A stretch of 64,000 nucleotides of DNA from Cubamyces lactineus (Eukaryota > Basidiomycota > Agaricomycetes > Polyporales > Polyporaceae): positions 2,232,001 through 2,296,000 of the forward strand of contig JACDTU010000001.1 of the NCBI GenBank assembly GCA_022376465.1, read 5' to 3'. The notes beneath the pieces were generated by a model that saw nothing but the letters and a program-made list of their open reading frames with translations, searched no databases and was not told where the DNA came from. The translations under genes and the position numbers were made by a program. Shown here piece by piece: positions 43,501 to 52,432 of this stretch (its first letter is position 1; every line of letters starts with the position of its first letter).

Positions 43501-45991
43501 CAAGGTGCTGCAATTTCCCTTGCTAGAACAAGGCCGGAAGTTGCAAGGGATGACATGTCACCACAAGGCTGCCAGAAAGTGAAAAATGCGACATAATGCA
43601 AAGGTGGCACCAACAGGAGTTGAACCCGGGACCTCAGGAGTTCCCGGGAGTCTCCTCCAGCAGCATTAACCACTGCACCATGGAGCTGTTACTAACCTCT
43701 ACTTCTAATTCCAATATATCACCGCTTTTCCACTGCTTTAGACCTTCATTGCTGCTACATTGATATACAAAGAAGCATAGATACAGATTCTTTGAACGCA
43801 TTTTTGATGCTTTATCAAGAGATATAGATGTTCTTTCCACATATATGGTATATAGAATGAAGCAAAAAGCGGTGATATATTGGAATTAGAAGTAAGGGTT
43901 AGTAACAGCCCCATGGTGCAGTGGTTAATGCTGCTGGAGGAGACTCCCGGGAACTCCTGAGGTCCCGGGTTCAATTCCTGTTGGTGCCACCTTTGCATTA
44001 TGTTGCATTTTTCGCTTTCTGGCAGCCTTGTGGTGACATGTCATCCCTTGCAACTTCCGGCCTTGTTCTAGCAAGGGAAATTGCAGCACCTTGCCTGGCA
44101 ATTGCAAGGTGGTGACATGTTGTTGGCACGGGGACTGGTGGCGAATCAACGCCGCTGCCTTCTGCGCGGCCTCGTACTCCGCGCGCTCCTTCTCCTCCCG
44201 CGCTTGCTCCTCCTCCGCCTTTCGCGCCCTGTAAACCACCGTTAGCCCGAACTCCGCACCCCGAAACCCCGGCAACCCTGGTACTTACGCCTCCGCTGCC
44301 GCGGCCTCCTCCGCCGCCGCCTTCATTCGGAGTTGCGCGAGGTGGGCCTCCAAGGCCTGGATGTTGTCGAGGGTTGTAGACATGCTGGTGGTGGTGGTGG
44401 TGGGAGACAGAGAGCGAGGACGAACTGGCTAAGTCTCACCCCCGTCTTATATACACCTTTCTTCATCGATTCTGACCCTGCCCCGATTCTTGATCTCCGT
44501 TCCCTGGACTTATCGGATTACCTTTTTTGGGCAGACTTCCATTTCTCTTCACTATAGGCCCTCAAGGGTTCGGGCCTAGGGGGGAGGCACTGTTACGCCC
44601 CGTGCTGTAACCCCGAAGTCTGATCCCCGAACCCCCGTACTCCGCTCCTTACTCCGTGTTACGTACTCCGCTCCTCCGTACTCCGCTCCTCCGTACCCCG
44701 TACCCCCGACTCCGTTCTCCGTACTCCGCACTTCGTACTCCGTACTTCGGACTTCCCCCGACCCCATGACTTACATGTCTCAGATAACCCCTCATGGCGC
44801 TGCCTACATGAGGCTTTTGCTTACTGAGCTATCTACGTTATCTTACCCTTGGCAAGTTACTTCGTACTTTCGTTCTACTCCTTCCTATCACGTACATCTC
44901 TTATTGTTTTTATCGGGTTTCTGACTTAGTATAAATACTGCCCCGGAATGTAGTAGCTACGCAGTTCGGAAATCTCGTTATACTCATTACTGGTTCAACT
45001 CGTACTCCGACACTCAACCCCGACCCTCTAGTCCGACTAACCTTCGTTTCCAAGTCCGACCTCCGACCCGTCAAGTCCGTACTCCGCAGTCCGCAAATAG
45101 AGGACACCGAGTCGGAACCCGTGCGTTACTAATAGTTTCGCGAAAGTCCTCACTACAGTGCCAGTCCGACCTCCGGTCGTACTCCGTCCCCGAACTCCGT
45201 CCAAGTCCCGACCACCGGAGTTGTACCCCCGGACGGCACGGTCCTAACAATTTCATCACATCCATGGGCGGATCAGTAAAACGGCGCTGACATTTTGCTG
45301 TAGTCGACGGCTTACGCAACGATGCCCCAAGCCAGCTGAAGAGACGTCGATGAGACACATGTATGATATGTACTATAGTCAGCTTACTTACTGCCAGACC
45401 GGGGATCCACTTAGACGGTCTGAACTTCTTGAGTAGCAAGCTGCGCGGATCACGGCCACCGTCAACGTATGCATCGATGTGCGGGCACGAACACTCACTT
45501 GGAAGGAATGGTGCATACGCAGTAGAACTGCGGATGTTCTTGAGCGGTCTAACATTAGGAAGCATGCACAATGACATACGAGGTAGAACATGGTCTGCGA
45601 TTGACTTCAGATAACGGCTTATAGACAACCACAAGTATACTTACAAGAGCTATGTTGTATCTATCGCCAGTTAGGTCCAGTTGCGTTGCCAGCCCTTGTA
45701 ACTTCGCATTTCCTGCGAATCTCATCAGTTGCCGTAGAGATAAGTATTGAGGTCTCTAGGCTCACCGATACTGCCTCGGTCCAGGTACGATACAAGGTAC
45801 AATAAGGTGGATATGGGAATCAGCCGCTTATCGATCTTCTGCCATACCCTTCGCTCCTCCTCTGCATTGAGTATGGGAGGTGGAGGGAGAATATTAACCT
45901 GACAATCCGCGGACGTTTCGATAAGTGTATCCAGGGTGTCCTCGGGTTCTTTGCTCAACGCGGGTGCCACGGGTGCTGGATGGAGCGACAT
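34554..45991 (-). CDS. MFS transporter C, Dal5-type, split by LTR-1 inside an intron
   Basis: Third Dal5-type permease. The N-terminal part lies right of the retrotransposon: ATG 45991 ([20 protein letters not shown]), [56 protein letters not shown] and an exon ending at 45316. The C-terminal part lies left of it: the exon beginning at 36300 (TLMGLVKT), [80 protein letters not shown], ending [14 protein letters not shown]. The donor (45315/45314) and acceptor (36302/36301) join in frame across the element; without the 8,940-bp insertion the intron would be 75 bp. Coding sequence is therefore not cut, but a 9-kb intron with LTRs is unlikely to splice well. The element lies 13 bp from the acceptor, so it may also displace the branch point. 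Confidence 0.8.
36315..36973 (+). repeat. 5' LTR of LTR-1
   Basis: U3 (36315 to about 36485) carries roughly 18 CCG triplets, including tandem copies of CCGTACTCCGCTCC. The TATA box is TATAAATA (about 36653-36660) and the predicted transcript start is AGTTCGGAAAT at 36687. Confidence 0.95.
36976..36986 (+). promoter_or_regulatory. Self-complementary primer-binding site of LTR-1
   Basis: ATTTCCGAACT lies two nucleotides after the LTR end. Its exact 11-nt reverse complement AGTTCGGAAAT is at 36687-36697 in the LTR, about 34 nt after the TATA box, where the mRNA should begin. No tRNA-complementary sequence is seen. This matches Tf1/sushi-type self-priming. Confidence 0.75.
37005..38474 (+). CDS. 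gag: LTR-1 gag (489 aa)
   Basis: Capsid/nucleocapsid polyprotein starting at ATG 37005, 31 nt after the LTR. The N-terminal third is disordered and rich in Pro/Gly (collagen-like [10 protein letters not shown] runs, about residues 98-128) and Ser/Asp. The capsid core contains [34 protein letters not shown] and [21 protein letters not shown] Ser/Lys/Gly-rich linker leads to a C-terminal zinc knuckle [14 protein letters not shown] (C-x2-C-x4-H-x4-C). It ends ACA AAA AAT TAG, where the frame passes to pol. No breaks were seen. Confidence 0.93.
   Translation: MSTRTVARTQTQSRALEQEDPAENWSGWTARRGDSATQEEATPSRRGQFARTIVEASSDGDDEGDPPQPLVISTATASQVPREPSPGNPFSEGQPSGPSRGPPGPPSPPGPPGPPGPPGPPDNDPQGPGDDDTSSSSDSSDSEDRVQSQLATAISLIARTLERTTAPTPAVTQPSNNERHNVREPDQFDGSDPNKLRSFFTQLELVFKAQPRTFDSDEKKVTYAISFLKGTALQWFEPYLLEGDSDNPPIFLTSYDHFQEELRVNFGPYDASGAAEHELMNLRMGDNQRIAKYITQFTRLATQVRWGNAPLRYRFYDGLPNRLKDRISEVGKPETLVALRDLAQSIDNRYWERKAEVSRESGPSKSGSKSTSDSKSSNSGNKSGGNNSGQASSSTPSKSGNSGTSSKSPKTPKTPAKTYADKLGKDGKLTPEERQRRFANNLCLFCGGAGHTASACPKKTSSATKGRAAQANPAPAAPAPAAASKETKN
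38465..38471 (+). promoter_or_regulatory. Candidate -1 frameshift site of LTR-1 (A AAA AAT)
   Basis: The heptamer lies in the gag frame (ACA AAA AAT TAG), ending immediately before the gag stop. The -1 frame is open from here into the protease, with no stop before 39300. Downstream RNA structure was not assessed. Confidence 0.7.
38465..42193 (+). pseudogene. pol: LTR-1 pol (protease-RT-RNase H-integrase-chromodomain) with three apparent 1-nt losses in the RT region
   Basis: Protease: [16 protein letters not shown] (about 38620). Reverse transcriptase: [55 protein letters not shown]. RNase [37 protein letters not shown]. Integrase: [20 protein letters not shown] with [11 protein letters not shown] (HHCC), core [59 protein letters not shown]-type module [20 protein letters not shown]. 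Chromodomain: [20 protein letters not shown], ending at 42193. The reading frame slips at about 39316, 39433 and 39610; each slip fits loss of one base from a short run, and together they return to the original frame. Everything after 39665 (842 codons) is open. Confidence 0.92.
42299..44380 (-). CDS. LTR-1 antisense accessory gene: Zn2Cys6-like cluster plus coiled coils, interrupted by a nested element
   Basis: Convergent with pol. A minus-strand TATA box (GTATATAAG, about 44449-44457) precedes the ATG at 44380 ([20 protein letters not shown]). Exon 1 leads into a Glu/Ala/Lys/Arg coiled coil ([20 protein letters not shown]). After a nested insertion (43454-44138) the frame resumes with [20 protein letters not shown] and an acidic run. 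A 53-bp intron (about 43331-43279, branch-like CTAAC) precedes a binuclear-cluster motif [11 protein letters not shown] ... [12 protein letters not shown] (C-x2-C-x6-C-x11-C-x2-C-x7-C), then a basic KR-rich segment, a long helical region ([20 protein letters not shown] through [14 protein letters not shown]) and an acidic tail ending [11 protein letters not shown]. Intron 1 (about 44288-44230) also has CTAAC. About 430 aa when the insertion is ignored. Function unknown; it resembles a Gal4-type DNA-binding regulator. Confidence 0.7.
43603..43688 (-). repeat. tRNA-like module in left arm of the nested element
   Basis: The minus strand carries an A-box-like TGGTGCAGTGGTTAATGC and a B-box-like GGTTCAACTCC, with GGTGCCACC at the 3' end. 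Acceptor and T stems pair poorly, so it is a tRNA-derived (SINE-like) module rather than a working tRNA gene. Confidence 0.5.
43906..43991 (+). repeat. tRNA-like module in right arm of the nested element
   Basis: Inverted copy of the left module, with B box GGTTCAATTCC. It differs from the left copy at a few positions. Pol III promoter boxes are present; tRNA folding is poor. Confidence 0.5.
44591..45249 (+). repeat. 3' LTR of LTR-1
   Basis: 659 bp. It differs from the 5' LTR at three transitions that I can see (one near each of 44620, 45036 and 45190). It is preceded by the polypurine tract GGGGGGAGG (44578-44586). Confidence 0.95.
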
Positions 45992-46977
45992 GCTGAGCGC
46001 AGGTCCAGATGAGACACTGTATACAACGCGATACTTTGTGAACGTGTTCCCTTATGTACTCACTCAAGATGCCGTGAGCCGTGTAGCATGTCTGACATAC
46101 AGCCGCCAGCGGTTCGTTCGGCGGGATCCTCGGTACTTGGGTGCCTTTCACTTGTGAGCCCCAAAACAACCCCACAGGAAGTCCTGTGCCCTCCTATAGA
46201 TGTGGTAGGACTGTGGCTACGTGGTTTATACGGCACACCGGTATCAGTGTATACATGTACCCGACGTACCCGTGATATATCCGCTTCAGGGTCTAGATGC
46301 GAAGGCGGCGGAGACCCTGAGTAAGCAGGGAGGTTTGCTGAACCATATCAGCCGAACGTGTGGGATAGCACGAGGGTTGAGAAGGAGTAGGCCATAGTCT
46401 TCTCTTCCTCTTAAATGACCATTCGAGCCACAAGGTTTCGATCCCCTGCCCTCTGTGTCTATATGAGCGAAATCTAAAGTCAGAATATGGATGCCGGCAA
46501 GGTCAATGCGATGAAGGAGGAAATCAGCATACGTATACTTGATGATTGACTGCGCGGTCTATCGCGCTTGCTCCGAACGAAGGTGTCCCACTACGCCCCT
46601 ATACTCGTCACATGCATGTGTCGTAAAGTTGCGTCGTCAGGAGCGTACCAAAAGGGGGATTAGAAAGGCTTCAACGGCGATGTGGTGGCCTTGAGGCTGC
46701 TCGCGGAATCATGCTGCCAGTTACGCCTGCGCAAATTTGCTCGGGGCCCTACACTTCAAATACGTGTTAAAACAGGGAGACGTTTCTTCACCAGGACTTT
46801 GAGAACTACACGTAACACACGAGATTGCTGAACTTCTGAGACAGCGGAATACTGAGGAACGCGTCCAACATCTGAATAAACGACGCTGAACGGCGTTTCC
46901 ATCTGACGACAGCACGATATCCCTGTATTACCGCCTGTTGGAGTCGCCAGAATCTTACAGAATCAAAAGAAAAACAC
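45992..46977. other. MFS C upstream region, no recognised gene
   Basis: 986 bp between the MFS C start and the TIR element. No coding family or repeat is recognised. It should contain the MFS C promoter. Confidence 0.4.
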
Positions 46978-47392
46978 TTACATACCCAGGCTCCTAAACC
47001 AGCCCTCCACAGTGTTCTCGTTCCCCAGAATCCCGTAGCGTAGTGTAAAATTTGGTAGAGCTGAAAAAGGCTATGTCAAGGACCGGGATGATGTAATATG
47101 ATAAACGCGGGGGAGTTGCCTTTTATATCACGAACAGGGGAAGAGAACACTATAGGAGGGCTGGCGCAACTTGTCAAGCGCCCGGGGCCTCGAGCTCATG
47201 GCCCTCGTGAAGCGCCCGAATATTTCTGCAAGCAACGGCAGTAAACCCTAGGGTTTGCTAAAAAATATACCTCTTTGGCAGAGTATCTGCACTCGTGTAT
47301 TCCACCGAGCGTCTGCGCGCGCGTCGCGTACGAGCGAAGTCTAAAAGCTGATTCTCATTTGCTCTACCTTATCTGTACTACTCTCCTCTGCT

Positions 47393-47590
47393 ATGTCTGG
47401 CTCTCGATGGACAATCAAGCGCATTCGCAAGCTGGTGCAGCAGAAGTTCAAGAAGCGAGCGTGCTTGTTCCAAATCAAAATCGCGCAAGCCCTTCGAGAA
47501 CGACGTAGTGACGTCGTCGCGGTCGCTGCTACCGGAGCCGGCAAAACATTGTCTTTCTGGATCCCAAGTAGCATGCGTTGTAGAGACCAA
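47393..47590 (+). pseudogene. Helicase N-terminal fragment (Walker A) inside the TIR element
   Basis: Starts MSGSRWTIKRIRKLVQQKFK 66 bp inside the left TIR and includes FQIKIAQALRERRSDVVAVA followed by ATGAGKTLSFWIP, i.e. the Q-motif-like region and Walker A of a RecQ/DEAD-type superfamily 2 helicase. A possible splice donor (GTAGGTGCC) follows CRDQQ at 47594. The remaining helicase motifs are absent, so this is the truncated 5' end of a gene that a full-length element would carry. Confidence 0.65.
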
Positions 47591-47745
47591 CAGGTAGGTG
47601 CCTTCTCCTGCATCTTGGAGGCCAGCTCACTGATTTCAAAGCCCTCAAGCTGGGTTTCGTTCATACGTATCGTGTCAAAATGGAGCCCACTATCTTTCCG
47701 AGACAGGCCCTTAATCTCCGCGCGGCAGGTCTCCGTAACCTTAGC

Positions 47746-47937
47746 CTAGGCCCATCTGCATAACACCTCGTGATGCACTGACTGCTGTTCAAGGGCATTG
47801 AGGAGCTGCGAGAGTGATGCCGTATGTGGTCTATCGGTCTCAAGGGATGAATTTAGTAGCCCGAGTATAAACGTGAGCGGACTGATGTTGTGGTCTCCGA
47901 GCGCATTGAGCACGTCCGAGACCACGCGCGCGGGCAT
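47746..47937 (-). pseudogene. Partial conserved-looking ORF facing the helicase fragment in the TIR element
   Basis: ATG 47937 (MPARVVSDVLNALGDHNISP) with a TATA-like TTTATAC upstream, continuing LTFILGLLNSSLE and SLSQLLNALEQQSVHHEVLC. It resembles the N-terminus of Agaricomycete proteins of unknown function often seen in repeats, but I cannot name a family. It is truncated by the internal deletion. Confidence 0.4.
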
Positions 47938-48569
47938 AGTGAGAGGAGTGCATAGAGTATAAACCCCATGCAATCCTCAAGTTAGTGCAATCAATGTGGA
48001 ATCGCATGACCACCAATACACGCCGTGGGCACAATGCAGCCTTCCCCCACGCAATTAGACAGTCCTTCTACATGCGACGCGCGTGCAGACGCTCGGTGGA
48101 ATACACGAGTGCAGATACTCTGCCGAAGAGGTATATTTTTTAGCAAACCCTAGGGTTTACTGCCGTTGCTTGCAGAAATATTCGGGCGCTTCACGAGGGC
48201 CATGAGCTCGAGGCCCCGGGCGCTTGACAAGTTGCGCCAGCCCTCCTACAGTGTTCTCTTCCCCTGTTCGTGATATAAAAGGCAACTCCCCCGCGTTTAT
48301 CATATTACATCATCCCGGTCCTTGACATAGCCTTTTTCAGCTCTACCAAATTTTACACTACGCTACGGGATTCTGGGGAACAAGAACACTGTGGAGGGCT
48401 GGTTTAGGAGCCTGTTACATACCCATATTCGGCAGACCGCACGATACATTTCGAAGACGGAAGCTAGGGCGGTGACAGCAGTGGTAGTACTAGAACGAAG
48501 GAAACATAGGCGCTGGCAAACGCGCGGCCCTTCCGCATCGCGCGCAATCACGTGATCGCGTGTGGCTGG

Positions 48570-48975
48570 GACAGCCCACAGGCAGCAAGCCCGAGAAGTT
48601 CTGCGACGTTTTCAGCATCACTATCAACAGTACGTGACCTTCTCAAACTTCTCGATTTTTTTGACGCGATATAGGAGAAAACGCGGTCTCTGACAATACC
48701 TCTGTCCAGGTGTCCGGCGGCATCCGTCTCGGCACGGCCGCGCTCATCTAGCCTGGCAGTAGTATGCCCGAGGCAGATATAAAGGCCGTCACCGAGTTCC
48801 TCTGCCGCGCCATCCAGACCGCGCTTGTTCTCTAGCAGGAGCTAAGCAGCAATGTGCTCTAGGATTTTGACCGCGTCGCGTCGACGCCCGAGGAGGGCAT
48901 GGCCGGCGTGGAGGAGGTTGTGGCGCTCCGTGGCATTCTGCGCACGTCTGCGGAAGTAGCCGTTCCCGGACGTCG
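48570..48975 (+). pseudogene. Serine hydroxymethyltransferase C-terminal relic with three in-frame TAG codons
   Basis: Exon-like GSKPEKFCDVFSITIN (to 48629), an intron-like gap with GT...AG-like borders (about 48630-48674), then ENAVSDNTSVQVSGGIRLG, MPEADIKAVTEFLCRAIQTA and DFDRVASTPEEGMAGVEEVV, which line up with the C-terminal domain of SHMT. Three TAG codons interrupt this second part, with no frameshift. The PLP-binding N-terminal two-thirds are missing, so the fragment cannot be an active enzyme. The retained intron indicates DNA-level duplication rather than retroposition. Confidence 0.6.
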
Positions 48976-49249
48976 ACATCCCAATATTCGCATAGGCGGT
49001 ACGCATCGCGGTCGTGACATATACTGTATAAGTGGAAGTTCCACTGTCAGTATTCATGATGGCTCACTAGTACTCGTGTGAGATTCCACAAATTTAGTTT
49101 CATCTCATTTACTGGGATACTTGCCGGCTTGATATAAGAATGTCATCGCCGTCGGGTCGGACCGTCGGACGCCGTACTTTAATCTCACACCTTGGCACAG
49201 AACGAGAGACGTTCGCAAGGGCAATTCATCAATCCCATACTACACGCCC

Positions 49250-51737
49250 TCACAGGGTGTACAGAAAGGTCGGTGCACGATCACCCATGCGCTTCAACTC
49301 TTGCTCCGTGTACACCCCTCTCCCTCGCACCGCTCCAGGCTCCCTATCAGATTCTGCCAAAAGTTTGGAACGCTGACGATTTCTGTGAGAGTAGATGAAG
49401 ACGGTGATGGGTACGAGGAGAAGGCCCACCGCGAGCATAGCCAGCTCCGCAGTATCTGCATCAGAGTAGATCAGCCCAGAGTCCGTCACAGTGATGTTCA
49501 TCCAAATACTCACGACCAGGGATGTAGCGAGGCGCGTCTTGTACTCGATACACGTTACAGATGATAATGGCCGCGATGTTCCCAAACATCACTTGCATAC
49601 CGATCGCAACGCCGCGCTTGTAGTGGCCAACAATGTTGTTTCCCAGCCTATAAATCTAAGTCAGGTTCTGATGGGCCCACGCATATTGCGATGAGAGATA
49701 CCAGGCAATGACCATCGGTGCCCCGAGATATGCTCCAGTCACCACAAAGTACGTGCCAAAGTACTTCGCGCCGACCGAAGTATTAGATATATTGATTGCG
49801 AACCCAATGAACGCCAGTGTCAGGCCGAGGAATACGAATGGTGAGCGCATACGGATACGGTCGGAGTACAGTGAGCAGATGATGACAGTCGCGGCTAAAC
49901 GAATCGGTTGTCAATGACGATAAGCAGAATCGGACAATTACCTACTCGCAACAACGTAAGGAGGAACAGACAATAGCTGGGAAAACGCGGCGTTGAACCC
50001 AAATCTGTGCCGAAAGCGTTAAGAATAGGAAGATGCAATCAAAAACTCGAATTTTACCCGTTGATGATCGACCTGTCGTGGTAAGGGTGTTATCACCATT
50101 CTAGTTGAGGGCATGCTTAGTTGAGAACGTACGGCAAGAATAAAGCGCCACTATACACTTCGCCCGCAGGTCACTCGTTAGCATATGAGTGACGAGTTTG
50201 CACAACGACGTACATCCCGACGTCACGGTGACATTGATGACACATCCCATGATGACCTTCCAGTCCAGGATCGCCTCTGTGACGTGGCGTAGCTCGAAAT
50301 GTGCCTCTTCACCCGCGGCATTGTCATCTCCTACGTAGCGTTATATCAGATTCAGTGCATGTCACAAGAAGACCAGTGCTACGTACTGAGACGACGGAGT
50401 AGGAAAGCTCTTTCTTTTGGCGAGAGAAAGTTAGCCGTCTCCGGAAGGTCGACGAATACTGGAGCATATAATGGGACGTAGAAATGAATGAGAACAGCTC
50501 AAGACGTCGCATGAGCATGAGAAACTGACCGATGAACGCTACAATTGCAACGACGATTGAGATCAGACCCTCGATAATCTACGCAGGGTTCTAGTCAGTC
50601 TGATCCCTAACAGGCCATGCAAACGACGCACGAAGATCCAAGACCAGCCAAGGAGCCCTCCGGCTCCCGACATGAACGAGATACCGTACGCAAGTAAACC
50701 GGAGAAAGCACCCGAGAACGTCGCGCCACCCCAGAATAGCCCGAAGCGCCACTGCAGCATATGGCGGGGATACCAAAGGGTCAACCTAAGTTATCGAGAG
50801 TAAGCGTATCGCCTTGAGCGAGGAGCCGAAGAGCGCACAAGTAATAAACGCCAGGGGATAGGCCAGCTTCGGCAACCCCAAGGCATAAACGTAGTCCAAC
50901 AAATTGCGGATACCTATTGCGTATTAGATGCGATTCGACTCGGAGGTGCGGACACACGTTTTGGCTAGGCCCATCAAGGTACTGTTGGAGGGCAGCGATG
51001 AGTTCATGATGTCAACTGGAGAGTTGTGATACCTTACGCGACAATTCCCCAAGCAAGCTTCACGAACGTTATATGGGAAGTACTCATCACAAATTGTTCT
51101 TACTTACAGCGAGTCCTGGGATCCATTTAGAAGGCCCGCACCGCTTCAGCAGCAAGCTAACTAGCGTGTTCAAGGAAATATCCTGCGCAGTAATGTGGAG
51201 GTACATACTTTGCAGGTGACGTGAAGATGCAGTAGCCCTGGTGCGATCTCGTTGAACACTATTTCGCGAGTGCAAATGGACAGCCAACCTACTAGATAGA
51301 ACATAGTCTGTGAAGCCGATCAGAGGGTATCTAGACTGCGAAACGAAAAACTCACCAAGGCAATGCTATATCTGTTGCTGGTCAGGCTCAGCTGTGTGAG
51401 TAACCCCTGAAGCTTGGCGTTGCCTGGATCATCATCTCGTCAGTGAGTTCAACAAGAGTAAGAAGAGCTCACACAAACCGATGTTGCCTCGGTCGAGATA
51501 AGAGACTAGGTATAGCGCTGTCGCTATCGGGACGAGTCGCATATCCACCTTACGCCAGAGCGTTCTCTCTTCCTCCGCCGTCAACGCAGGCATTGAGCGG
51601 AGCGCCGAGTCAGACTTGGACGTTTCGCTGCTATCCGCGTCAAAGATCTCTACCATGTCTTCTATGTTCCCCTTCTCAATGGACGGTGTCGAGGGTGATG
51701 GTGCCGCCGTGGACATCTTGACCTGCCGAGTACTCAT
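49250..51737 (-). CDS. MFS transporter D, Dal5/allantoate-permease family
   Basis: Fourth Dal5-type permease. ATG 51737 (MSTRQVKMSTAAPSPSTPSI); ATG 51716 is the alternative. TM1 region [20 protein letters not shown] with GNIG, LSLTSNRYSIAL-like second exon, [111 protein letters not shown]-terminus [14 protein letters not shown]. Exon pattern is the same as the paralogues; no break was noticed. It is closest in text to MFS C, suggesting a C/D duplication before the mobile elements separated them. Confidence 0.86.
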
Positions 51738-52432
51738 TCGAGGACCAAAGACGAAATGGAGAGAAATATCCACACGTATATACATCGTAGTGGCTACAAG
51801 CTTCGACTGCGGTACGAGGAGCCCGCCCAACAAGCTACCTGTCGCATGATGATTAAGTTCGTTGGAGAGACGGAGAACAACGCTGGAAATATACTTGCCA
51901 TACTTCCCGTGAGACGTGCCCCTGGCCTGACGGCAGCTCTAAGACGCGATCGGTGAACCATGTATATCCCGTCCTAGATGAAACTGCATGTCAGAAGGAT
52001 GTGGGCGGCGCCCGATGCTCCAAGTGTGCTCATAGAAGTGCGCGCTCCATACGCAATTGAACGTCGCCTGAGAAATCTGCAGTTCTGCATCAGACGGAGA
52101 AGTCAGTCAAAGTTGGTTGACGTCGAGGGATGAGCTCTACTCACAGCAGTGTGAGCGTATTTGGCGCTAGAATCGTGCTGTCGCGCGAGTCCAAGAGCCC
52201 AGGTATTGACAGCTTGTGCAGGTATGAGCAACAACGAAGCTGGTGGTCTCAATGCAACCCATACCAGGAGATGTCCAATCGGATGCCATGTACAATCAGC
52301 TACAATAGAATACGAGTACCTACACATTAATAGTATACACCACGCACCGCGTCAGGCTCGGGAAATACAGTAAGCTGACTTCAAACCTTCATTCTACCAG
52401 GCGGGACCCACGCCCCATACGACTTGGCCCAC
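51738..52432. other. MFS D upstream region
   Basis: About 700 bp with no recognised gene or repeat, between the MFS D start and the PH-like gene 3' end. Confidence 0.4.

Larger units (their letters stand above)
43454..44138. mobile_element. Nested foldback/long-TIR element (about 685 bp) with 9-bp target duplication
   Basis: Flanked by the 9-bp duplication TGGCGAATC (43445-43453 and 44139-44147). The arms, about 265-270 bp each (about 43461-43731 and 43869-44133), are nearly perfect inverted copies beginning CCCCGTGCCAACAACATG. About 130 bp of AT-rich loop separates them. Removing the element plus one target copy rejoins the antisense gene in frame (..[11 protein letters not shown]..). A 9-bp duplication with long TIRs is typical of Mutator-like (MULE) non-autonomous elements; no transposase is encoded. 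The outermost 5-7 bp do not pair. Confidence 0.75.
36315..45249 (+). mobile_element. Complete Ty3/gypsy chromodomain retrotransposon 'LTR-1' (plus strand)
   Basis: 8,935-bp element with 659-bp LTRs (36315-36973 and 44591-45249), TGTTACG...CCTAACA termini, and a 5-bp target duplication ATTTC (36310-36314 and 45250-45254). The LTRs differ at three positions that I can see, so insertion is recent. Contents: self-complementary primer site, gag, pol in the -1 frame with integrase and chromodomain, a convergent antisense spliced gene (44380-42299) carrying a nested inverted-repeat element (43454-44138), and a polypurine tract GGGGGGAGG before the 3' LTR. LTRs, introns and genes all share a striking abundance of CCG in an ACTCCG context. 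Confidence 0.96.
46987..48414. mobile_element. DNA transposon derivative with 341-bp TIRs and 9-bp target duplication
   Basis: 1,428 bp, bounded by the 9-bp duplication TTACATACC (46978-46986 and 48415-48423). Termini CAGGCTCC...GGAGCCTG are exact inverses. The arms (46987-47327 and 48074-48414) are both 341 bp and differ at four positions that I can see (about 99% identity), so insertion is recent. Each arm contains the palindrome AAACCCTAGGGTTT (47243-47256 and 48145-48158). The 746-bp interior holds two inward-facing partial ORFs, one with a helicase Walker A. No transposase remains. TSD length fits Mutator-like elements; other superfamilies with 8-9 bp duplications are possible. Confidence 0.85.

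Noticed and set aside
42309..43526. Long plus-strand open frame (405 codons) overlapping the LTR-1 antisense gene
   Set aside because: Low-complexity Ser/Pro/Arg text with no motif. It is the complement-frame shadow of the antisense gene, whose strand has introns, a TATA box and a cysteine cluster.
43603..43991. Two functional tRNA genes in opposite orientation
   Set aside because: A and B boxes are present, but acceptor and T stems contain mismatches and no convincing anticodon arm forms; they lie in TIR arms. Treated as tRNA-derived modules.
34554..45991. MFS C called a pseudogene because of the LTR-1 insertion
   Set aside because: The insertion lies in an intron and the flanking exons join in frame. 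Loss of expression is likely but not shown by sequence.
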